Shown here piece after piece: positions 43,230 through 50,973 of a DNA stretch of 64,000 nucleotides. Below the pieces are notes generated by a model. That model made no database searches, had not been told where the DNA came from, and was given only the letters and a program-made list of their open reading frames with translations. The DNA lies in assembly GCA_039414355.1 (NCBI GenBank), contig JBCDJN010000006.1:30277-94276 (forward strand), given 5' to 3'. Within the stretch, counting starts at the first letter, position 1, and every line of letters begins with the position of its first letter. This DNA comes from JBCCQL01 sp039414355. GTDB taxonomy: Bacteria > Planctomycetota > Planctomycetia > Pirellulales > Lacipirellulaceae. Made by a program: the position numbers and the translations under genes.

Positions 43230-45017
43230 ATGGCCAAGAAGCGACGCTCAAGAGCCGAAGCATCGGCGGCGATTGCGACGGCGGAAGGTTACTTCGCCGC
43301 CGAAGACGATCGGTTCGTCGAGGCGTTGCGGCTGGTCGAAGACTCCCAGCAGCTCGCGGCTTTCGCCACAACTTGGGGCGCCGATGGGCGATCGTGGGCC
43401 CAGCGGCAGCAGCTCAACTACCTACGCAGCAAGCCCAACTGCATTGGTCACCAACCTGTCATCAAGCGGCTCTTCAAGCGTGCCGAGAGCGACGCAAACC
43501 ACCCGGTGATGGCGGCGTGTGCCGCGCTGTTCGATCGGATCGTCCGGCATCAGCGGAAGACGCGGTACCGATACGACTGGCGTTCAGGCAGCAGTTGGCA
43601 GGAAGACTACCTCGCCGCGCAGGGCGCGGCCTTGCCGTACGGGCGGAAGCAAGAGGGCATCAACCCGTTCACGGGCGAGCCAATCGTCTTCCACGCGCCG
43701 CCGCCCGGGGCGGGCGCCACGTATTTCTCCTACCGCACGCGGTACTACCTGCAACGCCGGGCGTGGCGGTACTTCCGGCGATTGGCTCTGGCGTCACCTG
43801 AGCAGTACGTCGACGCCGCCTTGCTCGTGCTTCGCGAGTACACCGACGCCGACTTCGACCGCGGCGAGCGCCTCCTCGATTCGTGGACGCTCATGCAGAT
43901 GGCGTTCCGCGAGCACCCGGCTCTCGAGTTCGGTCGGGAGCGTGTCCGCGTCGCCGAGGGTGGCTCGCTCAGCCAGCTCCAAGCGGCGCCGCGGTTTCGC
44001 CACTTGTGGCAAACCGGTGAGGCCTTCGATCACCTCATCGCCTTGATGACCGACGCCCCTAGCCGGTTGGTCCGCGTGTGGGCGATGCAGCTCATCGAAG
44101 AGGACCACGGCGAGCGCGTCGCCCAGTTGCCCGCCTCCGCGTTGATCGACTGGCTCGAAAGCCGCGACGAAGACATCCGCCGGTTCGCCATCCGTCTGCT
44201 CAAGACAAGCCGCGGCGTGCGCGATCTACCGATTGAGAAGTGGCTTGAGCTGATCGATCGCGTCCCACCCGAAGCCCTGCCCGACCTCTGCGACGTGGTG
44301 GCGACCCACGCCAAGGCGGACGATCTGTCGCTGCAAGACTGCGTCGAGCTAGCGCTCCGCCAGCCGAGCTCCGTCGCGGAGCTGGGGCTGAAGTGGCTCA
44401 AGGCCAAGCAGGCGCCGACCGAGGACGACCACGAGCAGCTCGCACGGCTCGCCGACGTGCGCTGCTTCGCGATCGCTGAAGAAGCGGCCGACTTCGCCCT
44501 TGAGCACGTCGGCTCGCAAGACGACTACGACCGCGACCTGGTCTCGCGGTTCTTCGACAGCCTGCAGCCCGGCGTGCGGCGGCGGGCGAAGGCGTGGCTC
44601 GAAGCCGAGCAATGCCCCGGCGCCAATGATCCGGTGCTCTTCAGCCGGTTGCTCGAAACGCCCTTCGACGACCTGCGGCTTGCGGTGATCGATCTGCTGG
44701 AGAAGCGGACACCGCCCGGCGAGGCGCGCGACGGGCTGGCGACTGTTTGGGCCAGCGTGCTGCTTGGCGTGCACCGCGGCGGCCGGCAGAAACTCAAGGC
44801 GACGCGGCAGTTGGCCGCCGAGCTTGTTGCCCACCCCGAGCAGGCCGATAAGCTGCTGCCGGTCCTGGCGGCGGCCGTCCGTTCGGTGCGTGGACCGGAG
44901 TCACGGGCCGGGCTGGCGGCGGTGGTGGCGTCGCTCGCAACGCGGCCAGAGCTCGCTGAGGCGATCGCGCGCCACCTGCCCGAGCTCCAACTGCTTCCGG
45001 CCGAGGCGCCCGCATGA
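43230..45017 (+). CDS. HEAT/ARM-repeat protein of the retron unit
   Basis: From ATG 43230 (GGAAGG upstream) the product is 595 residues. A distinct N-terminal domain (about 1-200, with TYFSYRTRYYLQRRAWRYFR) is followed by degenerate alpha-helical HEAT/ARM-like repeats: PSRLVRVWAMQLIEEDHGER, LIDWLESRDEDIRRFAIRLL, FDDLRLAVIDLLEKRTPPG. No catalytic motif is visible. The gene overlaps the winged-helix/SWIM gene by four bases, and the retron RNA and reverse transcriptase follow. As I recall, one published retron type is defined by ARM-repeat plus winged-helix-SWIM partners, and this pair fits it. It may be the effector or effector scaffold. Confidence 0.72.
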   Translation: MAKKRRSRAEASAAIATAEGYFAAEDDRFVEALRLVEDSQQLAAFATTWGADGRSWAQRQQLNYLRSKPNCIGHQPVIKRLFKRAESDANHPVMAACAALFDRIVRHQRKTRYRYDWRSGSSWQEDYLAAQGAALPYGRKQEGINPFTGEPIVFHAPPPGAGATYFSYRTRYYLQRRAWRYFRRLALASPEQYVDAALLVLREYTDADFDRGERLLDSWTLMQMAFREHPALEFGRERVRVAEGGSLSQLQAAPRFRHLWQTGEAFDHLIALMTDAPSRLVRVWAMQLIEEDHGERVAQLPASALIDWLESRDEDIRRFAIRLLKTSRGVRDLPIEKWLELIDRVPPEALPDLCDVVATHAKADDLSLQDCVELALRQPSSVAELGLKWLKAKQAPTEDDHEQLARLADVRCFAIAEEAADFALEHVGSQDDYDRDLVSRFFDSLQPGVRRRAKAWLEAEQCPGANDPVLFSRLLETPFDDLRLAVIDLLEKRTPPGEARDGLATVWASVLLGVHRGGRQKLKATRQLAAELVAHPEQADKLLPVLAAAVRSVRGPESRAGLAAVVASLATRPELAEAIARHLPELQLLPAEAPA

Positions 45018-46720
45018 ACTTGGAAGTCGCCTACCAAGGACGAAGCGGATTGGCGCCAACCGCCGGCGGGGCGAATGCCCTGCGGCTAGCTGCCAACCTG
45101 CGACGCGAGGCGGTCGCCTTCGACGCGGCGTTTCGCCTGCCGCTGCGGTTCCGCGAGGCGATCTCCGCGTTGCACGACGTGGTGATCAACGACCTCCGGT
45201 TCAAACCCCGCAACCGCGAAGAGTACCAAGCGTGGCGACAGGCCCAGTCGCTCCGCGATCAAGGCATCCGCCGAGCCGAGTACAAGCGGCTCAAGCAAGA
45301 GGTGCTCGCCGACAGGCCGGAGCTTCCGCCAGACTTCGAGGAAAACTACAACGCCCTCCGCAAGAAGTACTGGCGGCTCCGCGGCCGGCACGCCCGGCGG
45401 CTTTGGCTCCGCAACCCCGAGATGTGGCGCCTGCTCATGCCGGCCGACCCGGTAGTGACCGTGGCGGAGGATGTGGTCTTCTTTGAGTGCTTCTCCGCGG
45501 ATCAATCCAGCTACGGATGCCTGACACTGGACCGCGAATCGGCCTTCGGCGCCAGCACGAGTCTTGCGCTCGGCACGACGAACGTCGATTACTCCTGGGC
45601 GTTGTACGATCACTTCCAGTCGATGCGCAGCTACCGCGAGACTCGGCTCAAGGTCGACCCCGAAGGCGTTGAGGCGGTCACCACCGGCAGCGGTGGCCAC
45701 CGTGAGGAAAAGATTGATCTGCCCGATGGCTGGCTCCGCGGATTCATGCAGGTGCAGAGCGCGATGACCCTGCCGATGCGTCGAGTGCGGCTCACCCGCG
45801 ACGCCGTCTACTCCATCCTGGCGTGGCTTAAGCGGAACAAAGCGAAAAAGAGCCCGCGGGCAATGCGGTTTGAGCTGACACAAGGCAAGCCGCCGGTGAT
45901 TGTCCTGGAGCCTTGGGAGCAGGCAATCACGTCGCACGGCACAAAACACGAGGGGCCACCGGTTGAGCCCCTGCGCGTTTGGGGAGTCCGCCGGCTGCTG
46001 ACCCTCGCCCGGATGCTGCCGCTGGCGGAATCGTTCGACGTCTACCTGCTCGGCACAGGGATGCCCAGCTTCTGGGTCGCGCGGATGGGCGAGATGCGGC
46101 TCACGCTCGGCCTGAGCGGCTGGACCGCCAACGACTGGAGCGGCGGCTCGTCGCTCGACGCGTTGCTGCCACCGGGCGAGGTGAGCGAGAGCCGCCTGCA
46201 GTCCGCCGCGTCACTGCTGCAGCAAGAACGGGCGTTGCCGTTTGCTGCGCTTCAGTCGGGCATGGTCTGCAGCGCAGGCGAGTGCGCGGCGGCGCTCAAC
46301 CAACTCGCCTACTCCGGCCAACTGATCCACGACCTCGCGGCCGGCGTCTACCGGTGGCGACAGGTCATGCCGGCGCCGCTGGGCGTGGCCGAACTAGGCG
46401 GTGAGTCGCCGGAGGTTGTTGCGTCCCGCTCAATCGTCTCCGCCGGTCACGTGAAGCTCGAAGGGCGCGAGATAAGACCGACCGGTTTAGAACTGCTCCA
46501 GGGCAACTCCGCCGGCAAGCCCGTGGAGTTGGTCCTCGACCGCGACGGCGTTATCAAGCGCGGCAAGTGCGACTGCAGCCACTGCTTCCGCTTCGGCATC
46601 CGCCGCGGGCCGTGCCGCCACTTGCTGGCGTTGCGTGCCGTGGCGGCAGGCGATGCGGCGCCTGAGGACAAGTCGACCGCCGACTGGTACAACCGGCTGC
46701 TGAGGCTCTCGAAGAACTAG
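45014..46720 (+). CDS. Winged-helix plus SWIM zinc-finger protein of the retron unit
   Basis: The 568-residue product overlaps the HEAT-repeat gene by four bases. The N-terminal ~360 residues are a long uncharacterised region (RNREEYQAWRQAQSLRDQGI; MWRLLMPADPVVTVAEDVVF). About 397-457 is a winged-helix-like stretch (LQQERALPFAALQSGMVCSA, then GECAAALNQLAYSGQLIHDL and AGVYRWR). A SWIM zinc finger lies at C519-x-C521 and C534-x-H536 (KCDCSHC, RGPCRHLLALR). SWIM fingers bind nucleic acid or protein, so this protein may recognise msDNA or invader DNA. The retron RNA locus begins about 170 bases after its stop. Confidence 0.82.
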   Translation: MNLEVAYQGRSGLAPTAGGANALRLAANLRREAVAFDAAFRLPLRFREAISALHDVVINDLRFKPRNREEYQAWRQAQSLRDQGIRRAEYKRLKQEVLADRPELPPDFEENYNALRKKYWRLRGRHARRLWLRNPEMWRLLMPADPVVTVAEDVVFFECFSADQSSYGCLTLDRESAFGASTSLALGTTNVDYSWALYDHFQSMRSYRETRLKVDPEGVEAVTTGSGGHREEKIDLPDGWLRGFMQVQSAMTLPMRRVRLTRDAVYSILAWLKRNKAKKSPRAMRFELTQGKPPVIVLEPWEQAITSHGTKHEGPPVEPLRVWGVRRLLTLARMLPLAESFDVYLLGTGMPSFWVARMGEMRLTLGLSGWTANDWSGGSSLDALLPPGEVSESRLQSAASLLQQERALPFAALQSGMVCSAGECAAALNQLAYSGQLIHDLAAGVYRWRQVMPAPLGVAELGGESPEVVASRSIVSAGHVKLEGREIRPTGLELLQGNSAGKPVELVLDRDGVIKRGKCDCSHCFRFGIRRGPCRHLLALRAVAAGDAAPEDKSTADWYNRLLRLSKN

Positions 46721-46760
46721 AACGAGTGGACAATCGAAGACGCTGGTTTTGACACTGCTT

Positions 46761-46810
46761 TCAGCGGTCATCACTCAGCTTTCAGCCTCGCGCCAGTGGC
46801 TGACCGCTGA
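46761..46810. repeat. 10-bp perfect inverted repeat downstream of the SWIM gene
   Basis: TCAGCGGTCA (46761-46770) and TGACCGCTGA (46801-46810) are exact reverse complements separated by 30 bases. A partly matching copy of the right arm follows directly (CCGCTGACCGCC). It could be a transcription terminator or processing signal between the SWIM gene and the retron RNA; no T tract follows. Confidence 0.55.
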
Positions 46811-46892
46811 CCGCCCTGACGGGGTGATTCATCCGTGCGTTGCCGCGTATGGCAGTAGTCATCGTCAACGGGACCAGAAACACATAACCCAC

Positions 46893-47106
46893 GGGGTGAG
46901 TCGGCTTTCCAAGACTTTTCTGCGGCGCTACGCCGCGGGTGAGATTGATTTCGATCGCTTCCCCAAGGCCGTTGTTCGTTTGCCGGTGGACGTTACCGTG
47001 TCACCGGCCAAGACGAGCTTGTCGCTCACCGGTGACACGGTAACGTCCACCGGCTTGAGTGAACGACCTTGGTCCGCAGCTGCGAAGTTGGAAAGCCGGC
47101 CACCCC
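46893..47106 (+). ncRNA. Retron msr-msd non-coding RNA
   Basis: The ~214-base element lies between the SWIM gene and the reverse transcriptase and shows every structural part of a retron RNA. The flanking a1 (46893-46917) and a2 (47085-47106) repeats pair through an 11-bp core, CGGCTTTCCAA (46902-46912) with TTGGAAAGCCG (47088-47098), plus outer GGGGTG/CACCCC. The msr part has hairpins GCGGCG-CTA-CGCCGC (46922-46936) and GATTG-ATTT-CGATC (46943-46956). The msd part is a long hairpin (46963-47072). The reverse transcriptase would prime from a G near the end of a1 and copy msd into msDNA. The exact branching G and msDNA ends cannot be fixed by eye. Confidence 0.87.
46963..47072 (+). repeat. msd long hairpin with perfect 26-bp inner stem
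   Basis: The arms 46982-47007 and 47029-47054 are perfect reverse complements over 26 bases, around a 21-base loop that itself holds CAAG-ACGAG-CTTG. The stem continues outward with mismatches to CCAAGG (46963-46968) and CCTTGG (47067-47072), including CGTT/AACG. A hairpin this long and regular, lying within a1/a2 repeats, is the template for the msDNA of a retron. Confidence 0.92.
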
Positions 47107-47165
47107 GCCTTAGACAACCACTCGAACGACGACCGTCGATCGAGGCTTAGCGAGTTCGCTTCGGC

Positions 47166-48743
47166 ATGGGGCTCTTCGACTGGCTATCGAACGTCTTTGG
47201 CGGGCAACGCCAGCCGGGCTCGGGACTCAGCCCGATCCCGGGAAGCCCTAGGCCCACGAAGCAGACCCAGTCGCGGTCGAAGCCCACACCGCCCAAACCC
47301 CGCACACTCGACGGGCTAGACGCCGAGCAGTTCGCCCCGCTGGACGACGACGAGGCGAAACGTCAGGCCAAGGCGCTTGGGCGGCCGCTCTGGACCAACA
47401 CGTGGCTCGGCCGCCGCGACCTGATCCCGCCGGTCACCGACAAGCGGACGGTGTTGATCGACCGCATGATGGTGGCCGACGGCCTCGCGACGCCCGAGGA
47501 ACTGGCCGAGATCCACGCCGTTGGCGCCGAGATGGACCGCCTGCGGCCCGACCTCGCCCACGCCGCGGACCGGGCAAACCAGGCGGTGGCTCGTGACCGC
47601 GATCAGCGAGCCAAGCTCAAGGCGGAGAAGAAGCAGGTGGCCGCCGAGAAGAAGCGTCTGCACGCCGAAGCAGTCGCCGAGCGCAAGCGAAACGATATCG
47701 TCTTCCTTGGGCGCGGCGTCTCTCGAGGATTAGCCGATCGCGTTTCCGACGAGGAGAAACTGAAGCGGTTGAGCTTGCCGCTATTGAAGTCTCCCGCGTC
47801 GATCGCCTTGGCGCTTGGTTGCCGAATTGAAACTCTCCGCTGGCTCGCCTACCACAGCGAAGCGGCGGAGCGAATCCACTACGTTCAGTTCACCACCCGC
47901 AAGAAGAGCGGCGGCGTCCGCGTGCTCGCTTCGCCGCACAAGAAGCTGCGGCGTGCTCAGCGATGGGTCCTCGAAGCAATCGTCTCGAAGGTCGCCATCC
48001 ACGACGCGGCTCACGGCTTCGTCACGGGGCGCAGCACGGTCACCAACGCGGCGCCGCACGTTGGGCAGCAGGTGGTCGTCAACGCCGACCTGAAAGACTT
48101 CTTCCCGTCGATCACCTTCCCGCGGGTCGAGGGCTTCTTCCGCGGTCTTGGGTACTCGGGCGCCGTGGCGACGATTCTCGCGCTGCTCGTCACCGAGTGC
48201 CCCCGCCAACGCGTCAACTACGCCGGCAAGCAGCTCTGGGTGGCGACCGGCCCGCGATCGCTGCCGCAGGGCGCCTGCACCAGCCCCGCGCTCTCCAACG
48301 CCATCGCCTGGCGATTGGACAAGCGGCTCGCGGGCATCGCCGCGAAGCTCGACTGGGCTTACACGCGTTACGCCGATGACCTGACGTTCTCAACCTCCGG
48401 CGACAACTCCGCGAACGTCGGTTACCTCCTCGCCCGCCTCCGGCACATCGTCGCCGACGAAGGGTTCGCACTGAATCGCCAGAAGACGCGCGTGCAGCGA
48501 CGGAACGCTCGGCAGTCCGTCACCGGTGTCGTCGTCAACGAGCGCGTCGGCGTCCCCCGCAAGACGGTGCGGCGGCTTCGTTCTATTCTTCACAACGCCC
48601 AGAAGACCGGGCTCGCCGCCCAGAACCGCAACGGTCACCCCGATTTCGAGGCGTGGCTACGCGGCATGGTTGCCTACGTGCGGATGGTGAATCCTAAGCA
48701 AGCGGCGCCACTGGTGGACGCTCTCGAGAAGCTCCGCCCGTGA
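47166..48743 (+). CDS. Retron reverse transcriptase
   Basis: The 525-residue protein has a long N-terminal extension (about 1-180, charged coiled coil around DQRAKLKAEKKQVAAEKKRL) as in myxobacterial-type retron enzymes. The reverse transcriptase domain follows: RKKSGGVRVLASPHKKLR, motif A VVNADLKDFFPSI (D308), motif B LPQGACTSPALSNAIAWRLD with the retron NAxx element, motif C YTRYADDLTFS (Y402-A-D-D), and the retron-specific VTG in QSVTGVVVN. There is no maturase or endonuclease domain, which argues against a group II intron. It starts 59 bases after the a2 repeat and would make msDNA from the adjacent RNA. It probably works with the HEAT-repeat and SWIM proteins in phage defence. Confidence 0.93.
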   Translation: MGLFDWLSNVFGGQRQPGSGLSPIPGSPRPTKQTQSRSKPTPPKPRTLDGLDAEQFAPLDDDEAKRQAKALGRPLWTNTWLGRRDLIPPVTDKRTVLIDRMMVADGLATPEELAEIHAVGAEMDRLRPDLAHAADRANQAVARDRDQRAKLKAEKKQVAAEKKRLHAEAVAERKRNDIVFLGRGVSRGLADRVSDEEKLKRLSLPLLKSPASIALALGCRIETLRWLAYHSEAAERIHYVQFTTRKKSGGVRVLASPHKKLRRAQRWVLEAIVSKVAIHDAAHGFVTGRSTVTNAAPHVGQQVVVNADLKDFFPSITFPRVEGFFRGLGYSGAVATILALLVTECPRQRVNYAGKQLWVATGPRSLPQGACTSPALSNAIAWRLDKRLAGIAAKLDWAYTRYADDLTFSTSGDNSANVGYLLARLRHIVADEGFALNRQKTRVQRRNARQSVTGVVVNERVGVPRKTVRRLRSILHNAQKTGLAAQNRNGHPDFEAWLRGMVAYVRMVNPKQAAPLVDALEKLRP

Positions 48744-48893
48744 TCGGCACCTCGCGTCGAGCCTCTTCCGGCAGGCGATTCTGAGGGTCATGCTTGCAGC
48801 ACGGCGATCATGCATTGCCGGAAACGCGCATGTTGAGTGCCGCATGTTGCGCAGAACCAATGCTCCGCAGTCACGATTTGCACTTTTATGAAA

Positions 48894-48946
48894 CTCTGAT
48901 GATCATTTCCTTGCATGTTCGTGTTACCATGGCGGTCGAATCAGAG
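48894..48946. promoter_or_regulatory. Candidate operator (CTCTGAT/ATCAGAG) at the DeoR-family gene
   Basis: CTCTGAT (48894-48900) and ATCAGAG (48940-48946) are perfect inverted half-sites around 39 bases, which also contain the palindrome ATGATCAT (48899-48906). The same TCTGA/TCAGA half-sites recur at 49812-49830 upstream of pduL. The right half-site falls inside the 48915 reading frame, which hints that translation really starts further on. Confidence 0.4.
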
Positions 48947-49766
48947 CACTAAACGCCTTCGATCCGCTGAATTGACCGCCGACCGCCGCCAGAAACTGCT
49001 TGAACTCGTTCGCAGCCAAGGGTTCTCCTCGCTGCCGGCACTCGCTGATGCGCTGGACGTTTCTGAGTCAACCATCCGTCGCGACCTGGCCCACCTGGAG
49101 AAGGAAGGAGCGGCAAAGCGGACCCACGGCGGGGCGTTCTACACCGGCGCTTCGCCGCAACTGGCTCACTTCCGGCAGCGTCAGGCCGCCCAGTGGGACA
49201 AGAAGCGAGCGATCGCTGAACTCGCGGCGAAAACGCTCGAACACGCTGATTCCGTGCTGCTTGACGGCGGCAGCACGACCTACGAACTCGCTCGACTGCT
49301 TGTCGAACGGCCCCTTCAGGTGGTCACCAATTCACTCCCGGTCGCCAACCTCTTCAGCCCCCAGCCAAACATCGACTTGATCATGGTCGGCGGCTACGTG
49401 CACAGCAGCTCCGGCGTCATCCACGGCGCCTATGCGGACGAGATGCTCAAGTCGCTTGGCGTGCGGGCGGCGGTGATTAGCGCCGCCGGCGTGAGCGACG
49501 GCGGCCTCTACAACAGCAGCCACATGCTGGCGACGACCCAGCTAGCCATGGCCAGCGCCGCCGACGAGGTGATCGCCGTGGTCGACAGCACGAAGTTTGG
49601 GCGCCAAAGCCTGGCGTCAATCTGCCAACTATCTTCCATCAGCCGACTCATCACGGACGACGGGCTGACCGACGAGTGGCGGGACAAGATCGAATCCGCC
49701 GGCGCGGAAGTCCTTGTCGCCGCCGCCGAGCAACCGAGCCAAGCCGTAGCGGACTCCTCTGAATAA
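48915..49766 (+). CDS. DeoR-family transcriptional regulator of the microcompartment locus
   Basis: The 283-residue product has the DeoR helix-turn-helix (RRQKLLELVRSQGFSSLPAL, then ALDVSESTIRRDLAHLEKEG and RTHGGAFY) and the sugar-phosphate-sensing domain (SVLLDGGSTTYELARLL, VVTNSLPVAN, LIMVGGYVH, VIAVVDSTKFGRQSL). DeoR repressors are released by phosphorylated sugars, here presumably fuculose- or rhamnulose-phosphate. The ATG at 48915 is annotated, but family alignments normally begin near the TTG at 48972 (MTADRRQ), and neither has a good ribosome site. It precedes the BMC genes on the same strand, as in other planctomycete fucose/rhamnose BMC loci. Confidence 0.88.
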   Translation: MFVLPWRSNQSTKRLRSAELTADRRQKLLELVRSQGFSSLPALADALDVSESTIRRDLAHLEKEGAAKRTHGGAFYTGASPQLAHFRQRQAAQWDKKRAIAELAAKTLEHADSVLLDGGSTTYELARLLVERPLQVVTNSLPVANLFSPQPNIDLIMVGGYVHSSSGVIHGAYADEMLKSLGVRAAVISAAGVSDGGLYNSSHMLATTQLAMASAADEVIAVVDSTKFGRQSLASICQLSSISRLITDDGLTDEWRDKIESAGAEVLVAAAEQPSQAVADSSE

Positions 49767-49811
49767 ACGACTCCACCGACCAACGGCGATGATCCGCTGC
49801 CCCACTCGGGG

Positions 49812-49830
49812 TCTGAATCGATTCGTCAGA
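49812..49830. promoter_or_regulatory. Candidate DeoR-type operator before pduL
   Basis: A palindromic stretch between the regulator and pduL contains the perfect 10-bp palindrome GAATCGATTC (49815-49824), flanked by TCTGA (49812-49816) and TCAGA (49826-49830). The half-sites match those at 48894-48946. The site sits 12 bases before the pduL ATG, suited to blocking transcription or initiation. Confidence 0.4.
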
Positions 49831-49841
49831 CGCACACATCT

Positions 49842-50546
49842 ATGAGCACCACCCTGCAACGCGAGCACATTGAGCACATCGTGCGAGACATCGTGCGACA
49901 GCACTCTTCAGCCGCCCCGTCGCACCCCGCCAGCCACTCAGCGGCGGAGCCGGAGCTCGTTGTCAGCGTTTCGGCGCGACACGTCCACCTGACGGACGAG
50001 CACGTCGAGACCCTGTTCGGCCCCGGCCACACGCTCACGCCCGGCAAGAGCCTGTACCAAGACGGCTTCTACGCCGCCGAGGAGACCGTGATGGTCGTCG
50101 GCCCCCGGCGACGCATGCTGCCCAACGTCCGGGTGCTCGGCCCCACGCGTGGCCACAGCCAGGTTGAGCTGGCGTTCACCGACGGCATCTCGCTCGGCAT
50201 CGACCTGCCGGTCCGCGCCAGCGGCAAGATCAGCGGCACGCCGGGCTGTGTCCTTGTTGGGCCGGCGGGCGTGGTCGAACTCGCCGAAGGCGTCATCCGC
50301 GCCGAGCGTCACGTTCACATGAGCCACCGCGACGCGGAGCACTTCGGCGTCGCCAACGGCGACCGCATGGACCTCCGCATCGAGTCGGCGTGCACCGTGG
50401 TGCTTGAAGACCTGCTCGTTCGGGCGGACGAGACCAGCAAGCTCGAAGTGCACATCGATACCGATGAGGGCAACGCCGCCAACCTGGACCAGGCCACGGC
50501 GGTTCACCTCCTGAAGCAAGAAACCTGCTCGTGCCAGACGCACTGA
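49842..50546 (+). CDS. pduL: PduL-type phosphotransacylase
   Basis: The 234-residue enzyme has two PduL domains with their His-based metal sites: SVSARHVHLTDEHVETLFG in the first half and GVIRAERHVHMSHRDAEHFG in the second, plus VLGPTRGHSQVELAFTDGI. An N-terminal amphipathic helix (LQREHIEHIVRDIVRQHS) followed by a Ser/Pro/His-rich linker is a typical encapsulation peptide that targets the enzyme to the shell. It converts acyl-CoA (here lactoyl-CoA) to acyl-phosphate and recycles CoA inside the compartment. It is the first catalytic gene of the operon, followed by the two BMC-H genes. Confidence 0.92.
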   Translation: MSTTLQREHIEHIVRDIVRQHSSAAPSHPASHSAAEPELVVSVSARHVHLTDEHVETLFGPGHTLTPGKSLYQDGFYAAEETVMVVGPRRRMLPNVRVLGPTRGHSQVELAFTDGISLGIDLPVRASGKISGTPGCVLVGPAGVVELAEGVIRAERHVHMSHRDAEHFGVANGDRMDLRIESACTVVLEDLLVRADETSKLEVHIDTDEGNAANLDQATAVHLLKQETCSCQTH

Positions 50547-50629
50547 GCTGGCCCGGCCCGTGAACCGGGCCGGGCCGATCTGAAGTTGTGACGATCCCCT
50601 TTTTTGCGAACGACTCTGAGGAAAACAAC

Positions 50630-50929
50630 ATGGCGAAGATCTCTCAAGCCATCGGCATGCTCGAGACCAAGGGCTTCACGCCGTTGGTCGAGGCGACCGA
50701 TGCGATGCTCAAGGCGGCGAACGTTGAGTTCGTCACGTGGGACAAGGTGGGCGCCGGCCTGGCTGCCGTGTTTGTCACGGGCGATGTGGCCGCCGTCAAG
50801 GCCGCGACCGACGCCGGCGCCACCGCGGCAGGCCGGATCGGCGAAGTGGTGAGCGTTCAGGTTATTCCGCGGCCGCACGAAGACATTGACGCGGTGCTCG
50901 GCGTCGCCAAGGCGCCCGCCAAGAAGTAA
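50630..50929 (+). CDS. BMC-H shell protein 1
   Basis: From ATG 50630, preceded by GAGG at good spacing, the product is 99 residues with the full BMC domain: AIGMLETKGFTPLVEATDAM, GAGLAAVFVTGDVAAVKAAT, DAGATAAGRIGEVVSVQVIP. It forms hexameric tiles of the microcompartment facets. The short Ala/Lys-rich C-terminal tail (APAKK) distinguishes it from the second BMC-H protein. An extension of this frame to 50588 adds a non-family N-terminus and is rejected. Confidence 0.95.
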   Translation: MAKISQAIGMLETKGFTPLVEATDAMLKAANVEFVTWDKVGAGLAAVFVTGDVAAVKAATDAGATAAGRIGEVVSVQVIPRPHEDIDAVLGVAKAPAKK

Positions 50930-50973
50930 CAACTGCGTCGGCTTCCCCAACATCAAACGAACTGAGGTGCATC

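Noticed and set aside
46721..46892. sigma-70 promoter for the retron RNA (TTGACA at 46748)
   Set aside because: No acceptable -10 box lies 16-18 bases downstream; a CATAAC near 46883 is well placed for a start at a1 but lacks a -35 box. Evidence is too weak.
46963..47072. Long hairpin read as a rho-independent terminator or an IS terminal repeat
   Set aside because: There is no T tract, no transposase and no target duplication; its position inside a1/a2 repeats before a retron reverse transcriptase explains it.
47166..48743. Reverse transcriptase as part of a group II intron or mobile element
   Set aside because: There is no maturase X or HNH domain and no intron RNA domains; NAxx and VTG elements plus the msr-msd structure indicate a retron.
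34994..48743. Search for tRNA genes, attachment repeats or integrase marking a mobile island
   Set aside because: None recognised; base composition by eye is like the flanks, so recent transfer is not supported.
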